Shown here: positions 10,701-22,700 of the stretch, piece by piece
Position numbering within the stretch: the stretch's first letter is position 1
Layout: every line of letters starts with the position of its first letter
Source of the DNA: Angiostrongylus vasorum
Taxonomy: Eukaryota; Nematoda; Chromadorea; Rhabditida; Metastrongylidae
Length of the DNA stretch: 64,000 nt
Direction: 5' to 3'
NCBI GenBank assembly: GCA_018806985.1
Contig: JADANN010000322.1
Location: 372,001 to 436,000, forward strand
Notes under the pieces: generated by a model
The model's input: only the letters and a program-made list of their open reading frames with translations
Databases searched by the model: none
What the model was told of the DNA's origin: nothing
Made by a program: the position numbers and the translations under genes

Positions 10701-13098
10701 GCCTTTTCTGGGCAAAGCAAGTCCTTCGTCCATTCAGGGCCGGTAAAGTGGTACAATAATTTTTCATCTATGGGAATGAAAACACTGACTTGAAACATTG
10801 GTGAGCCTTCGAAAGCCACTGTAAATGCCATAGGTGCACCTATTCAGCTATACGATGTTTGATGAAGTCGATCTACACGTTTTTTGTCAACGTCTGAAGT
10901 TCACTTGCTACATCATATTGTAATCGTGATTTTTTGAAGCTCATAAACTCCCTTCTTTCTTTTCTCTTTAAGACTGATTTGAACAGCGAATCGATAAAGG
11001 AACTCCAATTCTGGACAACTGGAAGTGATTGTATCGTGGAAAGAATCGTTAATGTTACCAGTTACCGTGGTTCCGTAGAAAAAAAACCAAAAAATTAAAT
11101 TCCTTCAGCAATCCTTTGAAGATTTCTACTTTAGAAAAATTTTGAATGGATAAGGAAGAAGAGATTCCGTAAATTTGACGAGTTTTAAATTTTTCAACTG
11201 CTCTAGTTGCTAAAAAAATGATCGTTCTTTGTTGAAAAACTGAAAAAAATTGCCAGTGCTTTCAAGATTTCTTAACTGAAATGGATGAATGGCTTTTTAT
11301 TAAAGCACAACTTTCGTTTTGACAGTCTCCAGCTTTCAGGTGGTACTAATCAAAAACGGCTCAAGAGGCTGGATTTTTGTCAAGGACACCGATTCACAAA
11401 GGTCAGACGCTTCTTTCTGAATTTTTGTTAAAATTAAGTATTTATGATATCAAAATCTCCCTAGTCTTAATCTCATTCTAGATGTTAAGAAGCAACAAGT
11501 TGTCGTGTTGTTTCAATTGGCTTTTTCTGTACTTGACCCATTGAAGGCATTTAAAAAGTGTTTTTCCTTGACACCTTATTGTAGACTTTACATTATTATT
11601 ACTGTCATAAAGGATAGAAGATAAAGCTCTCGGCGTTGATTAATCCCTGAGGGAGGGAAGCGCAGTGCATTCGACTTTAATAAGCACGGTTTCGAGGTGA
11701 TCGAACGCATATCTGACCTTTACAATGACTCTCGGTGGCCTACCGATGTACTAAGCCAGTGCTACTATCCTCCCAGACAAGTCTTGTATGCGGACTTCGG
11801 AGGGATGGAAGGCTTCGTGGGCCAAGGGTGCGGGAATCGATCTCGTGTGTATTGGAGAGCTCCTTCGACCATTGCGCCACACGCGACCCAGTTTGTTACT
11901 ACTTGTAGTTTTTTTTTGTTAAATTAGTTGCAGTGTATTTATTGCCAGTGATATCCATCGAACTACTGTTCACTTACTAATGCTATAGCTTAAGGAATAT
12001 GTCATTTCTTTATTGGAGCCATGAAGACAACCTAGTTTCACTTGAGTGCAATTTTCAAGTGACATTTTTGACAAAATTAAAGCTAACGTAGACTATGAAT
12101 ATGATTTGCACGAAATTTTTAACCAAATAAACTACTACCATCCAAGTAGAATGAATCTAATATGGAGGACAAAACTGCTATTCATTTCCTTAAGCCACTA
12201 GTGATGCACCAAGTAGTTAACGTTAACAATTTTCATGGATACCTGGCCATCTACAACGATCTCTGTCAAAGAATTGAAATACAAGCAGTCTTGTTTACTG
12301 TGTCGCTTACTGGGAAGTGCTGAGCATGATACTTAACGGCCTTTTGATCGGAAATTCCCGTTTATACAAAGATAATCAGATTTTGATATTGGTCGCTGGG
12401 TGTCAGCACTTCTTGCAATCGTTTCGTTGTTGCGCAACCGTCATTTGCGAAGATGATTGTATTCGAGTGTATAGGCGGCTAGCTACAATGCAGGGAGCCG
12501 TTGTCCAATCTCCTGATTCCCACGGTGGATGCCAATCGAACGCTATTAGTGTTCCAAGACTGCGTTCCCGGATCGTCGTCACAGGCAGTTGCCGGACACT
12601 TTCGGTTGCAGCGCTGTTTATTGCTTTGCGACTAAGACTGTGCATTCACGATAGCGGATAGCAGCGAACTCTGCAAATATTTTGAAGACCATACAAAGAG
12701 CTCAACCCATAATTTTGGAAAGTTAATCTGCGGCAGTTTCTAATTAGGAGCGGTTTTTAACGTTTCTGAATCAACAATGATCATCTTAGACATTTTTAGT
12801 GTCCGAGTTTGAAAATGCTAAATTAAATAACCTTTTGACGTTACGCTGATCACCTCTCTAATGAGAATACAGGAGATTTATTCCACCAGAACACTCTAAC
12901 TTAAAAGGTCCACCGAAAACTTCTATAGTTTAAAGGTATTCGAGGAAATATGAACAAACCGTCATGAATTTATCACCGCTGATCTCTACCCCATTTCTGA
13001 AATTGCTATAAATGCGTGATGAAGTTCTGAAGCCGAATAAATGAACTTTCTTGAATTTTAGAACAGGTTGGATTCCTGCGCCTTTTGTCAACTACTGA
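7746..13098 (+). CDS. I-BAR (IMD) plus SH3 adaptor protein, IRSp53/BAIAP2-like
   Basis: Six exons join in phase: 7746-7809, 7871-8022, 8123-9068, 9687-9796, 11340-11401 and 13062-13098, giving 456 aa. Exons 1-3 encode an inverse-BAR helical domain (about aa 1-170) with the family-typical FIRQQELRYKFFLEKH helix near aa 132-148. Proteins of this family bind phosphoinositide membrane, bend it outward and link Rho GTPases to actin. Residues 170-390 are a Ser/Thr/Pro-rich linker. Exons 4-6 encode a C-terminal SH3-like fold: GEQITVNPGNK, then GSRGWIFVKD, then TGWIPAPFVNY at the very end. The usual ALYDY motif is replaced by VKEQFNA, so ligand choice may differ. The ATG follows an in-frame TAA at 7731. 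The exon 1 donor (7810) is weak, and exon 2 could end at 8028 instead. Introns 4 and 5 (1.54 and 1.66 kb) carry SINEs. The gene converges on the globin gene. Confidence 0.85.
9822..10211. repeat. Near-perfect 179 bp palindrome made of two S1 SINEs
   Basis: Positions 9822-10000 are the reverse complement of 10033-10211 with a single mismatch seen (GTGTTCACC against GCGTTCACC). A 32 bp spacer separates the arms. Each arm is an S1 SINE with a tRNA-like segment (GGTGGTGAACGCG then GCGTTCGTTCCCC). The right copy continues with its tail (CGCAATATACCCTGCC) to about 10290. The pair lies in intron 4 of the I-BAR gene, so the pre-mRNA should form a very stable hairpin. Low divergence implies recent origin. 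Confidence 0.93.
10340..10560 (+). repeat. SINE, S1-related variant with poly-C run
   Basis: tRNA-derived SINE. The A-box-like segment GTGGTGCAGCGGCTAACACG is followed by a run of ten C (about 10389-10398), a B-box-like CGCTCCGAATCCGG, and the shared S1 tail (CATATCCCAGCATCATAGTG). Relatives lie at 21425-21645 and 53805-54030. It sits in intron 4 of the I-BAR gene. Confidence 0.75.
11615..11890 (-). repeat. SINE family S2 copy
   Basis: Reverse-oriented tRNA-derived SINE in intron 5 of the I-BAR gene. On the minus strand the head is a degenerate GCGCAATGGTCGAAGGAGC with a B-box-like segment over 11833-11850. The body matches the copies at 19645, 28530, 51352 and 52385, including GATTAATCCCTGAGGGAGG near the tail. 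The tail ends with the family TTTATCCTTT motif near 11615. Confidence 0.85.
11891..13061. other. Remainder of I-BAR intron 5
   Basis: Unique DNA. The segment 12317-12661 is notably less AT-rich than its surroundings and is open on both strands (114 codons plus, 80 minus), but I recognise no motif in either frame. It may be an old transposon fragment. The rest is AT-rich with nothing visible. Confidence 0.4.
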
Positions 13099-13779
13099 AT
13101 TCTACACATCATTGTCCATCGAACCTTTTCGAATGCTCATCTATTTATTATGGTAGCTTTGAGGTCCTTTGATCGTTTAAGTTTCATACCATCCTTATTC
13201 CACCCTTTTTTAATCGTTGTCGGTATTGAAGATGAAAATTATAACTTTTATGAAGTTAGCCATGAACTAATGAATAAATCTTTTATATGATGATAAGAAT
13301 TAATACCAGTGGAATGACAAAAAGCCTTCACAGTCAAATTACAGAAATCTGACATACACTTTTTTTTTGCTTCAGGACTGTCATGACAGTGTTCACCTCA
13401 CATACACCAGCACACTACAAAGCACTTACTGTAAAGAAAACAATTTGTTTATCAGAATATTCGTTCATAAAGAATTTCAGTCAGTATAAAATCCCATATT
13501 CCTAAACACCTAACGTACAGTGTGCTCTCGTCGAAGAAAATTTTAATTTAGCAATTGGTGTGAAGCTTGAGCTTCACACATGAATAAAAACTGAAACAGT
13601 TAGTATTAGCAGCGAATGGAAAGAGTTCGAGAAGATTTACCATTTTTGAGGAACTTGAGCCTAAATCACATCGTCACAAAAGAGAGCGAAGGTTAGGATA
13701 AACAAAGATGCATACCACACTGAAAGCAGAAGCAAATGGCACACTGCTGCTAAGTGTTCAAGTTCATAAAGCAGATTAC
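13099..13779. other. Spacer between convergent I-BAR and globin genes
   Basis: A 681 bp AT-rich interval that must hold both 3' UTRs. An ATGAATAAATC (AATAAA hexamer) near 13271 could serve the I-BAR transcript. I see no canonical hexamer for the globin on the minus strand close to its stop; a TTTATTCATG at about 13578-13587 is on the wrong strand for it. Confidence 0.4.
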
Positions 13780-16700
13780 TTAATTGCCTAGCAGATCGTT
13801 GTTGTCCTCCTCCTTACAGTTTCGCATAGCTTCCTCCAGGAAACCTGTTATAATTCTCGATATTCTTGTTGAGCAAACACGAGGTTCTACTTTATTCTTT
13901 ATTTCATAAACGGTTATATTTTCAGTTCTACTGGTTTTCTTTAATTCTTTCAAAATCTAGAAGAGGTTTTCTAACCTCTTTTCATTTCTCGTACAATTAC
14001 AGTCATTAGTTTATTCCATCCAAGACGAGCTAAGCAGTTCTCACCACTGTATTGACTCGTTATGTCCTAAAATGAACAGCAAAATTCCATTTCGTGGCGT
14101 AAATAAATAAGCAGAGCTTCCAAAAACTGAAGCGCTCACCGGAATAGCTATTTGCTTCTCGTCAGTAGTGCTGGAGTCATTATTTTCGTTGTTGATGTAC
14201 TTCGTTGTTTGACTTGTTACCTGATCCACAGTAATTCGTTTGAAAACAAGCCAGTTGTCAGCTCCAAAGTTGACACCTCTATGTGGGAAACACATATATC
14301 TAATCAGAAAACATTGAAAACTGGCACCTAAATATAGAAAAATAGCGAAATTGATAAATCAGGGAGCTCTGGCCGTCATTAGACGTCTGTGGAGGAAACT
14401 TGAACCTGCACTACTCGTGTAAGTCAATGATCTCCTTTCTTTGTTAAGGATTTTCTGGTAAACATAACAGACCACTGTTATTCTTATTAAGGAGACTAAC
14501 TACTGTGCATTCGTCTGGAAATGTGATTTGCTATTAATAACTGATTGGTAATAGCAAACCTATAAAAATGTATTTGTCCGATTCGATGAGCCATATCATA
14601 TACGCTGGAGATTGGGCAAAATCCAAGTGAACCGACAGCAGTATCGAGAAAGTTTTGAATACGATGAGCCTGAACACTTTTGAAATAACTAAAAGTAGCC
14701 AAAATAACTTCTTATTTACTGCCTACTACATTTTTTTCATGGCAAGGTACTACGTGAAATACAACCACAATGATGCTGAGACATTTGAAAAACTCCAGAA
14801 TTCAGGTGTCTGTGGTGGAGATCGAACACGATATTACCTTTTCCTGTGGCTAACGCGTTCGCCACTATACCATGCGGGTCCTTCCTTTCGCCTTTCTCTT
14901 AGCTAGTTTTCTCTCTACAAATGCCACCAGCAATTATGTGCGGTTACTGACCTCACACTCAATACTCTACGCCGTCAGTGAGTTCGCAACAGCCTCTATT
15001 TTCGTACGTGCAGCTCAGATAATTGTGAAACCTGTCCTATAGACCAATTTATACCCGTATAAAAAAAATATCCATATGAGGAAATTAGAAGTCACCAAAG
15101 TGCTTCTCTAGGTGCACATAGGGTACAAAAGCATACTGGCGATGGTTTTGAAGTGAATGCCCGGATCCAAGCGCAGCAATCAAAAACATCAACGCGCAAG
15201 ACTCTTAAGCCGTTGTGGATACTTTCCAAAAGTCCAAAGATGAAAAGACGAATGCCACACAATCACACGTGATCTGGAGCTTTTTTTTCAACTTGGTTTC
15301 CTGACGGGGGGTGGGTCTCAATCGTCAACTCACGTGAAAAAACACATGGGTGGTCGACCCGCTATAACACCGCTTTCAAGCGAAGGTGCGTTCATTTCTA
15401 TGATAAATTTTCATAGTACCATAGATAATTCACCGAATTCTATGAATATCTCAGCATTATTGTGGTTATATTTCACATTATACTCTTCCATGAAGAAAGA
15501 ATAGAAGTAAATAAAAAGCGAATGCATTATATTCGACATCGTTACATAAAATGTGTCCTGGCTCCAAAGAAGGCGATGTCGCTGAAACACTAGCCACAGA
15601 ACTTTAATGATGCTGAGATATTTGCGAAACTCCGGACCGCAGGTGTCTGCGGTTGGGCTCCCCAGTTCAATCCCGCTGACGAGTGATTGCTGATGGCATA
15701 GATCGATAGAACTAGCTGAGAGACAGGAGAAACAAAGGACCCGCATGGTGCGGTGGTGAGCGCGTTACTCCCCGGAAAGGATAACAGCGCGTTCGTTCCC
15801 CACAGCAGACATCTGCGGTCCGGAGTTTTGCAAATATCTCAGCATCGTTGAAGTTATATTTCGCAATATACCCTGCCATTAAAAAGAATAGGCACTAAAT
15901 AAAACGGTTAAGATTGTGATTATAACTAGCCATAGAATCACAACAACAACTATCACAAACGTCGCTTCAGCTCAAAAAGGGCAGGCAGTTCATAAGATTA
16001 CATACTTTTAGAATAGATTACGTAGAAGATGGCGGCAAAAATTCATATGATTCATCTCCAAACACTAAACGATATAGCTCCTTTTAACGACCATACTGGT
16101 ATTTAACTCGCAAAAAGAAAATGTGATTTACTTGTAAAATATTTCCGATTTGTAAAGAAAGGGTGTCACTAAGAGAAAAGGGTATCTTGGTCCAACAGGC
16201 AATACATTTTCTCCGCCGCTGTCTAAAATATTAAGCATTTCTGAACCTCACAAAATGAAGATGACTACACGATGCATGGGGTCTACTAAAGGACAGCCAT
16301 CAAGTACTGAACATTGAAATACGAGCTGTTCGCTTCAAAGAACAGGTGTGCATTGAAAGAATACCATTGCTCCGTATTAGAAGGATCTCCATCAAAGGAT
16401 AATAATGAATAGATAGATGGGTATGATTATGCAGAGGATGGCTCAATACTGACTTGTGATTTTGTTAGAGCGAATACTAAAGTAATCTTAAGGAGGAAAT
16501 TAAAATACCTATGGAGCACATCACGTCTTTGTGAAATTATAGCACACTGGTTGCGAAAATCAAAGCAGTCAAGACAAGGTAAATAATTTGCAGGAAGATT
16601 AAAGGATTGGCGCGTTAGGAAGCACTGTTCCCCTTAACAGTGTGCGCTCGCTATCAGAATTAGGTACAAGTTTCTCGTCAGCTGAACCCATATTTAAGGT

Positions 16701-19700
16701 ATCCATGCGTACAGCCGAATGTAGTTGCCATGAACTTCAGTATCGATTCCCTAACAAAGCTAGATTTGAAACACTAGATAGGAATGAACAATAGGAGGAA
16801 CCGGCACTACCACTGCTGTCGTTCCCTACAATGTTTTTTTACACAGCAAAAAGTTCAACGTGAGGTACATATTAATTTTCACACACTTTCAGACGACACT
16901 TCCAAAATCCTTAAACATTATCGCGAGAGAAAGTTAAGTTCCTATCTTACAGCGCTGTTTAAAGTGGCATGCGATAGGTCCGAGAGCTAATAAAGTCAAA
17001 ACCCATTAGGCCATCAATTAGTGAGAAGGTGGAAAAAATGGTGGTGATTATTCACCAGTAAAATGTTGGGATTAGGGAACGTGGAATTCAAAAGTCAACA
17101 CGGACGATTGAACAACGGACGGGTCAAAGTGGCAAAAGTGGCAGATTTAAAAGCCCCGGATGTTTCTAAACTAAATATTGAATTACCAACATGTCTCGTC
17201 TTATGCTTATAGCCACAAGTTAGTACTAATAGAAACCCACACCTACTAGTGATCACGCATCTACCTAATCATGGTTGTCCAAAGTCAGGCTGAGGAGCAA
17301 CAGGTAGAATAACACGGTTTCTAGCCTTAATACTTACCTGTTACTAAAGTATATTTCAGCCATTCTTATGAACACGAAGGTATTTCTGGACTGCCTACTT
17401 AATGCGCGTCGTAACAGCTCATATGTGATGAAGTACTTCGACGTTCACTCGCTTTATACAAACGTGTCGAATGACTCCGCTAGGCAAGCCATCCCCGAAC
17501 TCCTTACACAACACGAAGGAGCAGCAATCATGTATGGCTTAATAGCACAGCATTCAATGACAGCCTTTAAAGAGTGTGCAAACTGTTTAACCCTTAGATG
17601 GTCCGGGAAGTATTAGGCACATATGAGAAGGTTGACAGTGGGACATCGATTGCCGCCAAGCCTTGCCATTGCCGTTATGTCTAAGGTCGAAGCATAGTAA
17701 TCGATTTTGGCCAGTACACTAATGTAGATGTATACACGGAGGAGATAGACAAATACTTTGACTTATTGAACGAACAGTGAGAGTGCATAAATTCCACTCG
17801 GGAGAACCTGAAGAAAGACTGACTTCTGTTTTGACCTATCAAATTAACCTATCTGGGAGCAGCTACATTACCAAATAGTACTTAAAGTCAAGTAACAAAA
17901 AAACGTACTGGTCCGCTACCTCTTTTTCTTGCCCTTCATACATAAAAGAAAATTTTTTTAAAATAATGTTTTGAACAGCTACCAGTGTGTGCGTACGAAG
18001 AGGTCAGAAGAAAGAATACCTGAAATTGGCTCAACAAATGGCCATTTCAACGGCTACGAAACTGCAGCTTCGGATATGTATCTGGAGGAAAAATTTGCGT
18101 AATTAACAAATGGTAATCCTAGTTCGAATAATATCTCGTTTGTCCTGCCCCTCATTTCTAACAAAATACGTGCCGCTATAAAATCTTAAACTGAAATACC
18201 TGATCTTTTGTAAAGCGCAATGGGACAAATACGTTGGCAAAACGAAGAGGTCACTCTGCATCCGTATTAAGGGACACTTATTTGGGAAACTTAAAGTTAA
18301 ACAACACTGTACTAGGCGCTCATAGGACGAAGATATACCTGTGGAAATTTTGCAGTAGTAGTTACCATCCTCTCTCACAAACCTAAAACCTCAGCGCCTG
18401 AATCCCTCGAAGCATTGTGGAGAAATTCCAACAATCCAGCAATGAGCCCAAGAGAAAAATGGCTCATTGTCACGCGAGATCTCAGGCAATATCTCAGCTT
18501 GATATTTTAGTATGAGGGGGGTTTATTTACTCATCTATGTGAGTTCTCTACGGTTGATCTTCACGTGGAATACTCAGTGGAAGACCCATAAGAATAGTGA
18601 TTCTGTGAAGGAGCTGTTTTGTACCTAATGCGACTGAAATTTAGCTATCGTGGTTTTTCCGTCGAGATTATGGAATTATTTAGTTGACTAGCTTTCAGTT
18701 TTTTTATATGACCCATCTTCACGTTTACTGTGAGGATCCCTACATTCGAATCGTTTCCTCGCCTCCAGTGTCCACGAAGATCTTCCATCTTTACGTATGG
18801 CTTCGGTTGCACGTTGCGGACTTTCATTTCATCTTGAATGTCATAAAATGCTTCTCGAGCAATTCTACATGGAGTCATGAGATAGCCGGGAGAGAGCGTT
18901 CCCAATTGGATTGCAAAGAGTGATTTCTTCCCACCACACGAGTCTGGTGCCAATTACCCGACCCCGGAGGAATGATAAGTTTGGTTGGGGAGTCGAGCTA
19001 CCATCACACTTGTTATGATCGACGTCACTACCACTGTGCTATCTGCCCCCTTTGCTACAAGTAACTATAATTCTACAAGCTGAAGAAGAAGTAATCCTCA
19101 AAACGTTAATTTTTTTCATTTCGGGGCTCTTTGCATGTGTTCATCAATCGAGGTTCATCAGTTGAATGGGAGTAGATTTTAAATATGTGTTAAAATGCAA
19201 TCTCATCTTGTTGTTCCAAATTCGCTGGATAAGATACCAGATCGAGTATTTCAGTGTTCGTAGTTTCAGTCAGCAAAGTGCCAAAATTAGAAAGTTTACT
19301 AGAACCACTCTCCTACACGTAGAGCTTTCAAGTTGCTGATCGGTCTAATGCAGAGTTATTGGTCAGTCATATCTCATTCAGTCAATACGTAGTCAGCTCA
19401 AGTCAACTGCGTGTTCAGACCAACAGGAAATTGATGCTCAAACTATGAAAGTTCTTTACCAAAAACAATCAGCAAGCTAATGTGACCAGAACGGCACCTG
19501 TGACTGATTTTGTTCATCTCAAGAGTCACGCATGACATTGCACTAACGCATTGTATTTGAACTTCATGAAAGATAGAATTTTTGAGCTTTAATTGTAAGG
19601 CGAAGAGTGCAACACTTCGACAATGGCGCCCATGGACGAGTTTTCAGTGATAAAAGGATAAAAAGCTTTCGGCGTTGATCAATCCCTGAGGGATGCGCCA

Positions 19701-22700
19701 TGCATTCGACATCATTATGTATCGTTGGAGGTGATTGAATGCATATCTGGCCTTTGCAATGACTCGCGGTGGCCTACCGATGTATCGAGCCAGTGCTGCT
19801 ATCCTCCCAGACAATTCTGGTACCAATTTGCCGACCCCGGAGGGATGGAAGGCTTGGTGGGCCATGGGCGCGGGGATCGATTCCGTGTGTGTCGCAGCGG
19901 CGCCTCGAACCACTGCGGCACAAGCGCAGGAAGTTTTCAGTGATAACCTAATGAAATGACCGTTGAAGCAATCAGAACATGACGAACATGCTTTAATCTC
20001 TCCACTGAGGGATGAAATAAATTTCATGGCTACGTGTCACTTATCACTGAAAATCCCTGTTTAATTAACTCGAATGTAATCGTACATACTTTTTCTTAGA
20101 AGATGTGAATGTCAAGTGTAAGAGTTCTTATGAAATCAAATAGCACTCTAATGAGCCATCCGGTTCAAACTTGTTAATTATTTTCTACATTTGGCACGTA
20201 ATTAAGTCCTAACTCTTCCTATTCTTTCCTTTTCAGTCTTTTCTTGATTTGAAAGTTAAACTCATCTTTACTAAGTGATCAATCAAAACACGTATTCTTT
20301 CGTGTCACTTATCAACGTATCGTATTCGTATCAGGCATCAAAGATACCAAGATTCTAGTCGTTATTTAAAATCTTTGACGACAGGAAAAAATATTTTCTG
20401 CCCAGATTTTTATGAAGAGAGTTGAAAAAATGTGCCATCAAAAATGTTCTACTTCTTTTAATATCCGTTGGACTAATTCTTTTTTTTCAAAACTGCATCA
20501 TCAACACTTCCAGGATCAACTTTCTATTAACCTCGGCATTGGACTGGATTTGCATCATCAACTTTCACGAAGTTTTTTTTATTACAGTTATGGAAACGCT
20601 TGCAACGTAGTGCTTAGAAGTCCACTACAATGTTTACATGGTCTACTTCGATATCACACCCCCGAGCAAACGAAATCCTCAATTTATACTTTTCGCTTAC
20701 TAACTATTATCATTTTTTCCAGCAGGGTACGATGTGTGTCGTCGGAAAGGGCGACCGCGGATCGGAAACTGGACTGGGGTCCAAGTTTTGCAAACATCTC
20801 AATATCATATTGGTTAAATCCTCAGTTGCTACCAGACTTGTCTGGGACAATCAAAGCACTGATCTGACACATCGGCAGGCTCCTACAAGTCATTGCGTGG
20901 TGTAGTTATGCATTAAGTCGTCTCTAGCGATTCCACGAATGGAGTGAAATGCATGCCTCAGGATTAATCATTACCGATCGGTCTAGCCGTATTCAGTATA
21001 TTACAATAGTTTTCTTTTGACTTACGATTCCAAAGCTTTTTTGTTACTTCATGATATAATGAAACGATTAGCTTTTCATGCGCTTTATGTCTTCATGGTC
21101 GAATCTCGTCGGTCAAGCTCAGGTAAAATCCTTCCAACTAAACTAATGCCATTGAAATAAAGCCACAAAAGTGCTGAGTTATGAGCAAATCTCAAAGCTT
21201 GAAATGCATTATGGATTTGCAATTATCTTTACCAGCGTGCTGTCGACCACGTCAACCGAGAGCCATGCTTAGCCTTTCTCTCAACCAGTTTTTTACAGTA
21301 ACGTAGCCTTCGGCAATTTCCCTTGAAACGGAATGATCTGGAGAACACAAGTCGGCATTTAATCCACTTAAGCTGAAGCTGTAATCAAAATCTCCATCTT
21401 TAGCTCTTTTTACTGCCTATTTTTTTACGGCAAGAAACTACATGAATTACAACCACAGTACGTTAAGATATCAACAAAATGTAGTGGATAGGACGTGAGC
21501 CCCCCGCCCGATGAGGTAATCGCGGATTCGGTGCCCAACAGAGGTTCCGACTGTTCTCATATCTCAGCATCGTTGTGGTTGTGCTTCACATAATATCCTG
21601 CCATGGAAGAAGAGTAGGCAGCAAGTAGAAGGGGATCATTTAATTGTGCACTTCACCTATTACCCTGGTACAAAAGAAGAATAGAAAGTAGGAAAAGTCA
21701 GGACATAATGCGATTGAAACTAGAAGTATTTCTCATGTGAGCGCTTCCAATTAGGTATTCTTTTGTTCGAAGGGTAATGACAGATAAATAGGAGTACCAA
21801 CAATAAGGAACCAGTTCAATAGCAGCAACTTAAAAATTCAAAAAAACAACAATATGTGCTGAAGTTTCATGCAAGCGACGATATCACAAAATATTTGCAG
21901 AACGAAGTTAGATGAACCTTCTCTCCTTTCTTCAATCGACCCGACATTATGTTGTTCGAATTCCAGCACTTCCAACGATAGATCCATTCCCTCGCATTCG
22001 TCATTCTTTAAAGCTTTCACATTCAGGTATATTTACTTCCTCTGTTTGAGGATTTCCTATCTTCACAAATGTCGTTCAATGCGACTAAAGTCGATGCTGA
22101 CCAGGAATCCCGCGATAGCTGTGCTAGGTGCTCCGAATTTCTACGAGTCTTAGAAGGCTTCTCAGAGAACTCGGTGCCAATTTCACCACTCACAGAGAAG
22201 AAGAGCCTATCTGGCTTCAGGAAGAGTCAAACGAAGGCCTTGCTTGTAGCATTGTTACCACTACGCTAACCGTGCAATTATCTCGTCAGCTTATCATAAA
22301 TGTTCCGAAAAGGACATGTCAACTATTATTCAAACCGAAGACGAGTTGCAATTCAGCTCTAAATTAATGATCGATATCAGATTGAGTTGAAGTTACTGAG
22401 TGAAAATTCAACAAAAGTATGGTTCCTAGAAGTGTTGCGCTATCGCTCCAAATATGAATAAGCTTTTCGATCCGAATTTTAAGTGTTTAGAGCGCTGAGA
22501 GACCGTTTGTTATCTATTTCCTATTCCAATTTTACAATTCTCATTTTGAATTTTAAAGACCTCTAGAACGTTATTTGTCAGTTACTTATTTCTTGCCTTT
22601 AAAAACAATCCCTCTTACAAAATTTAAAAGTTTTAAAACGTCTCCATGAAGAAGTTCCTTATAACCTAAGAAGCAGTGGGTTGACGACACTGAAAGCGTT

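Larger units (their letters stand above)
15530..18510 (+). mobile_element. Degenerate Penelope-like element with GIY-YIG endonuclease
   Basis: The 5' portion (15530-16010) is a terminal-repeat-like region with a hammerhead-like core at 15560-15595, split by an S1 SINE. The coding remains run from about 17200 to 18510, with RT near 17430-17720 and GIY-YIG near 18215-18480. Stops and shifts are frequent. Penelope-like elements with a GIY-YIG domain prime at chromosomal nicks and typically carry hammerhead motifs in their terminal repeats, which fits the order seen here. It lies in globin intron 2, antisense to the globin. Confidence 0.75.

Noticed and set aside
10973..11098. A 42-codon exon-like segment (TDLNSESIKELQFWTTGSD) after a TTTAAG acceptor in I-BAR intron 4
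   Set aside because: Joining exon 4 directly to 11340 gives continuous SH3 text (NPGNK then VVLIKNGSRGW); including this segment would end the protein at a stop. It could be an alternative end, but nothing supports it.
18215..18400. A 91-codon minus-strand frame at 18103-18378
   Set aside because: It is the antisense shadow of the GIY-YIG remnant on the plus strand.
20412..20905. Overlapping open frames, one with a hydrophobic run (NVLLLLISVGLILFFQ)
   Set aside because: The hydrophobic frame has no ATG in phase after its upstream stop, and the frames run into an S1 fragment. No motif found.
21838..22367. Open frames on both strands with natural-looking codons
   Set aside because: Plus and minus readings compete, splice sites do not give a consistent model, and no family is recognisable.
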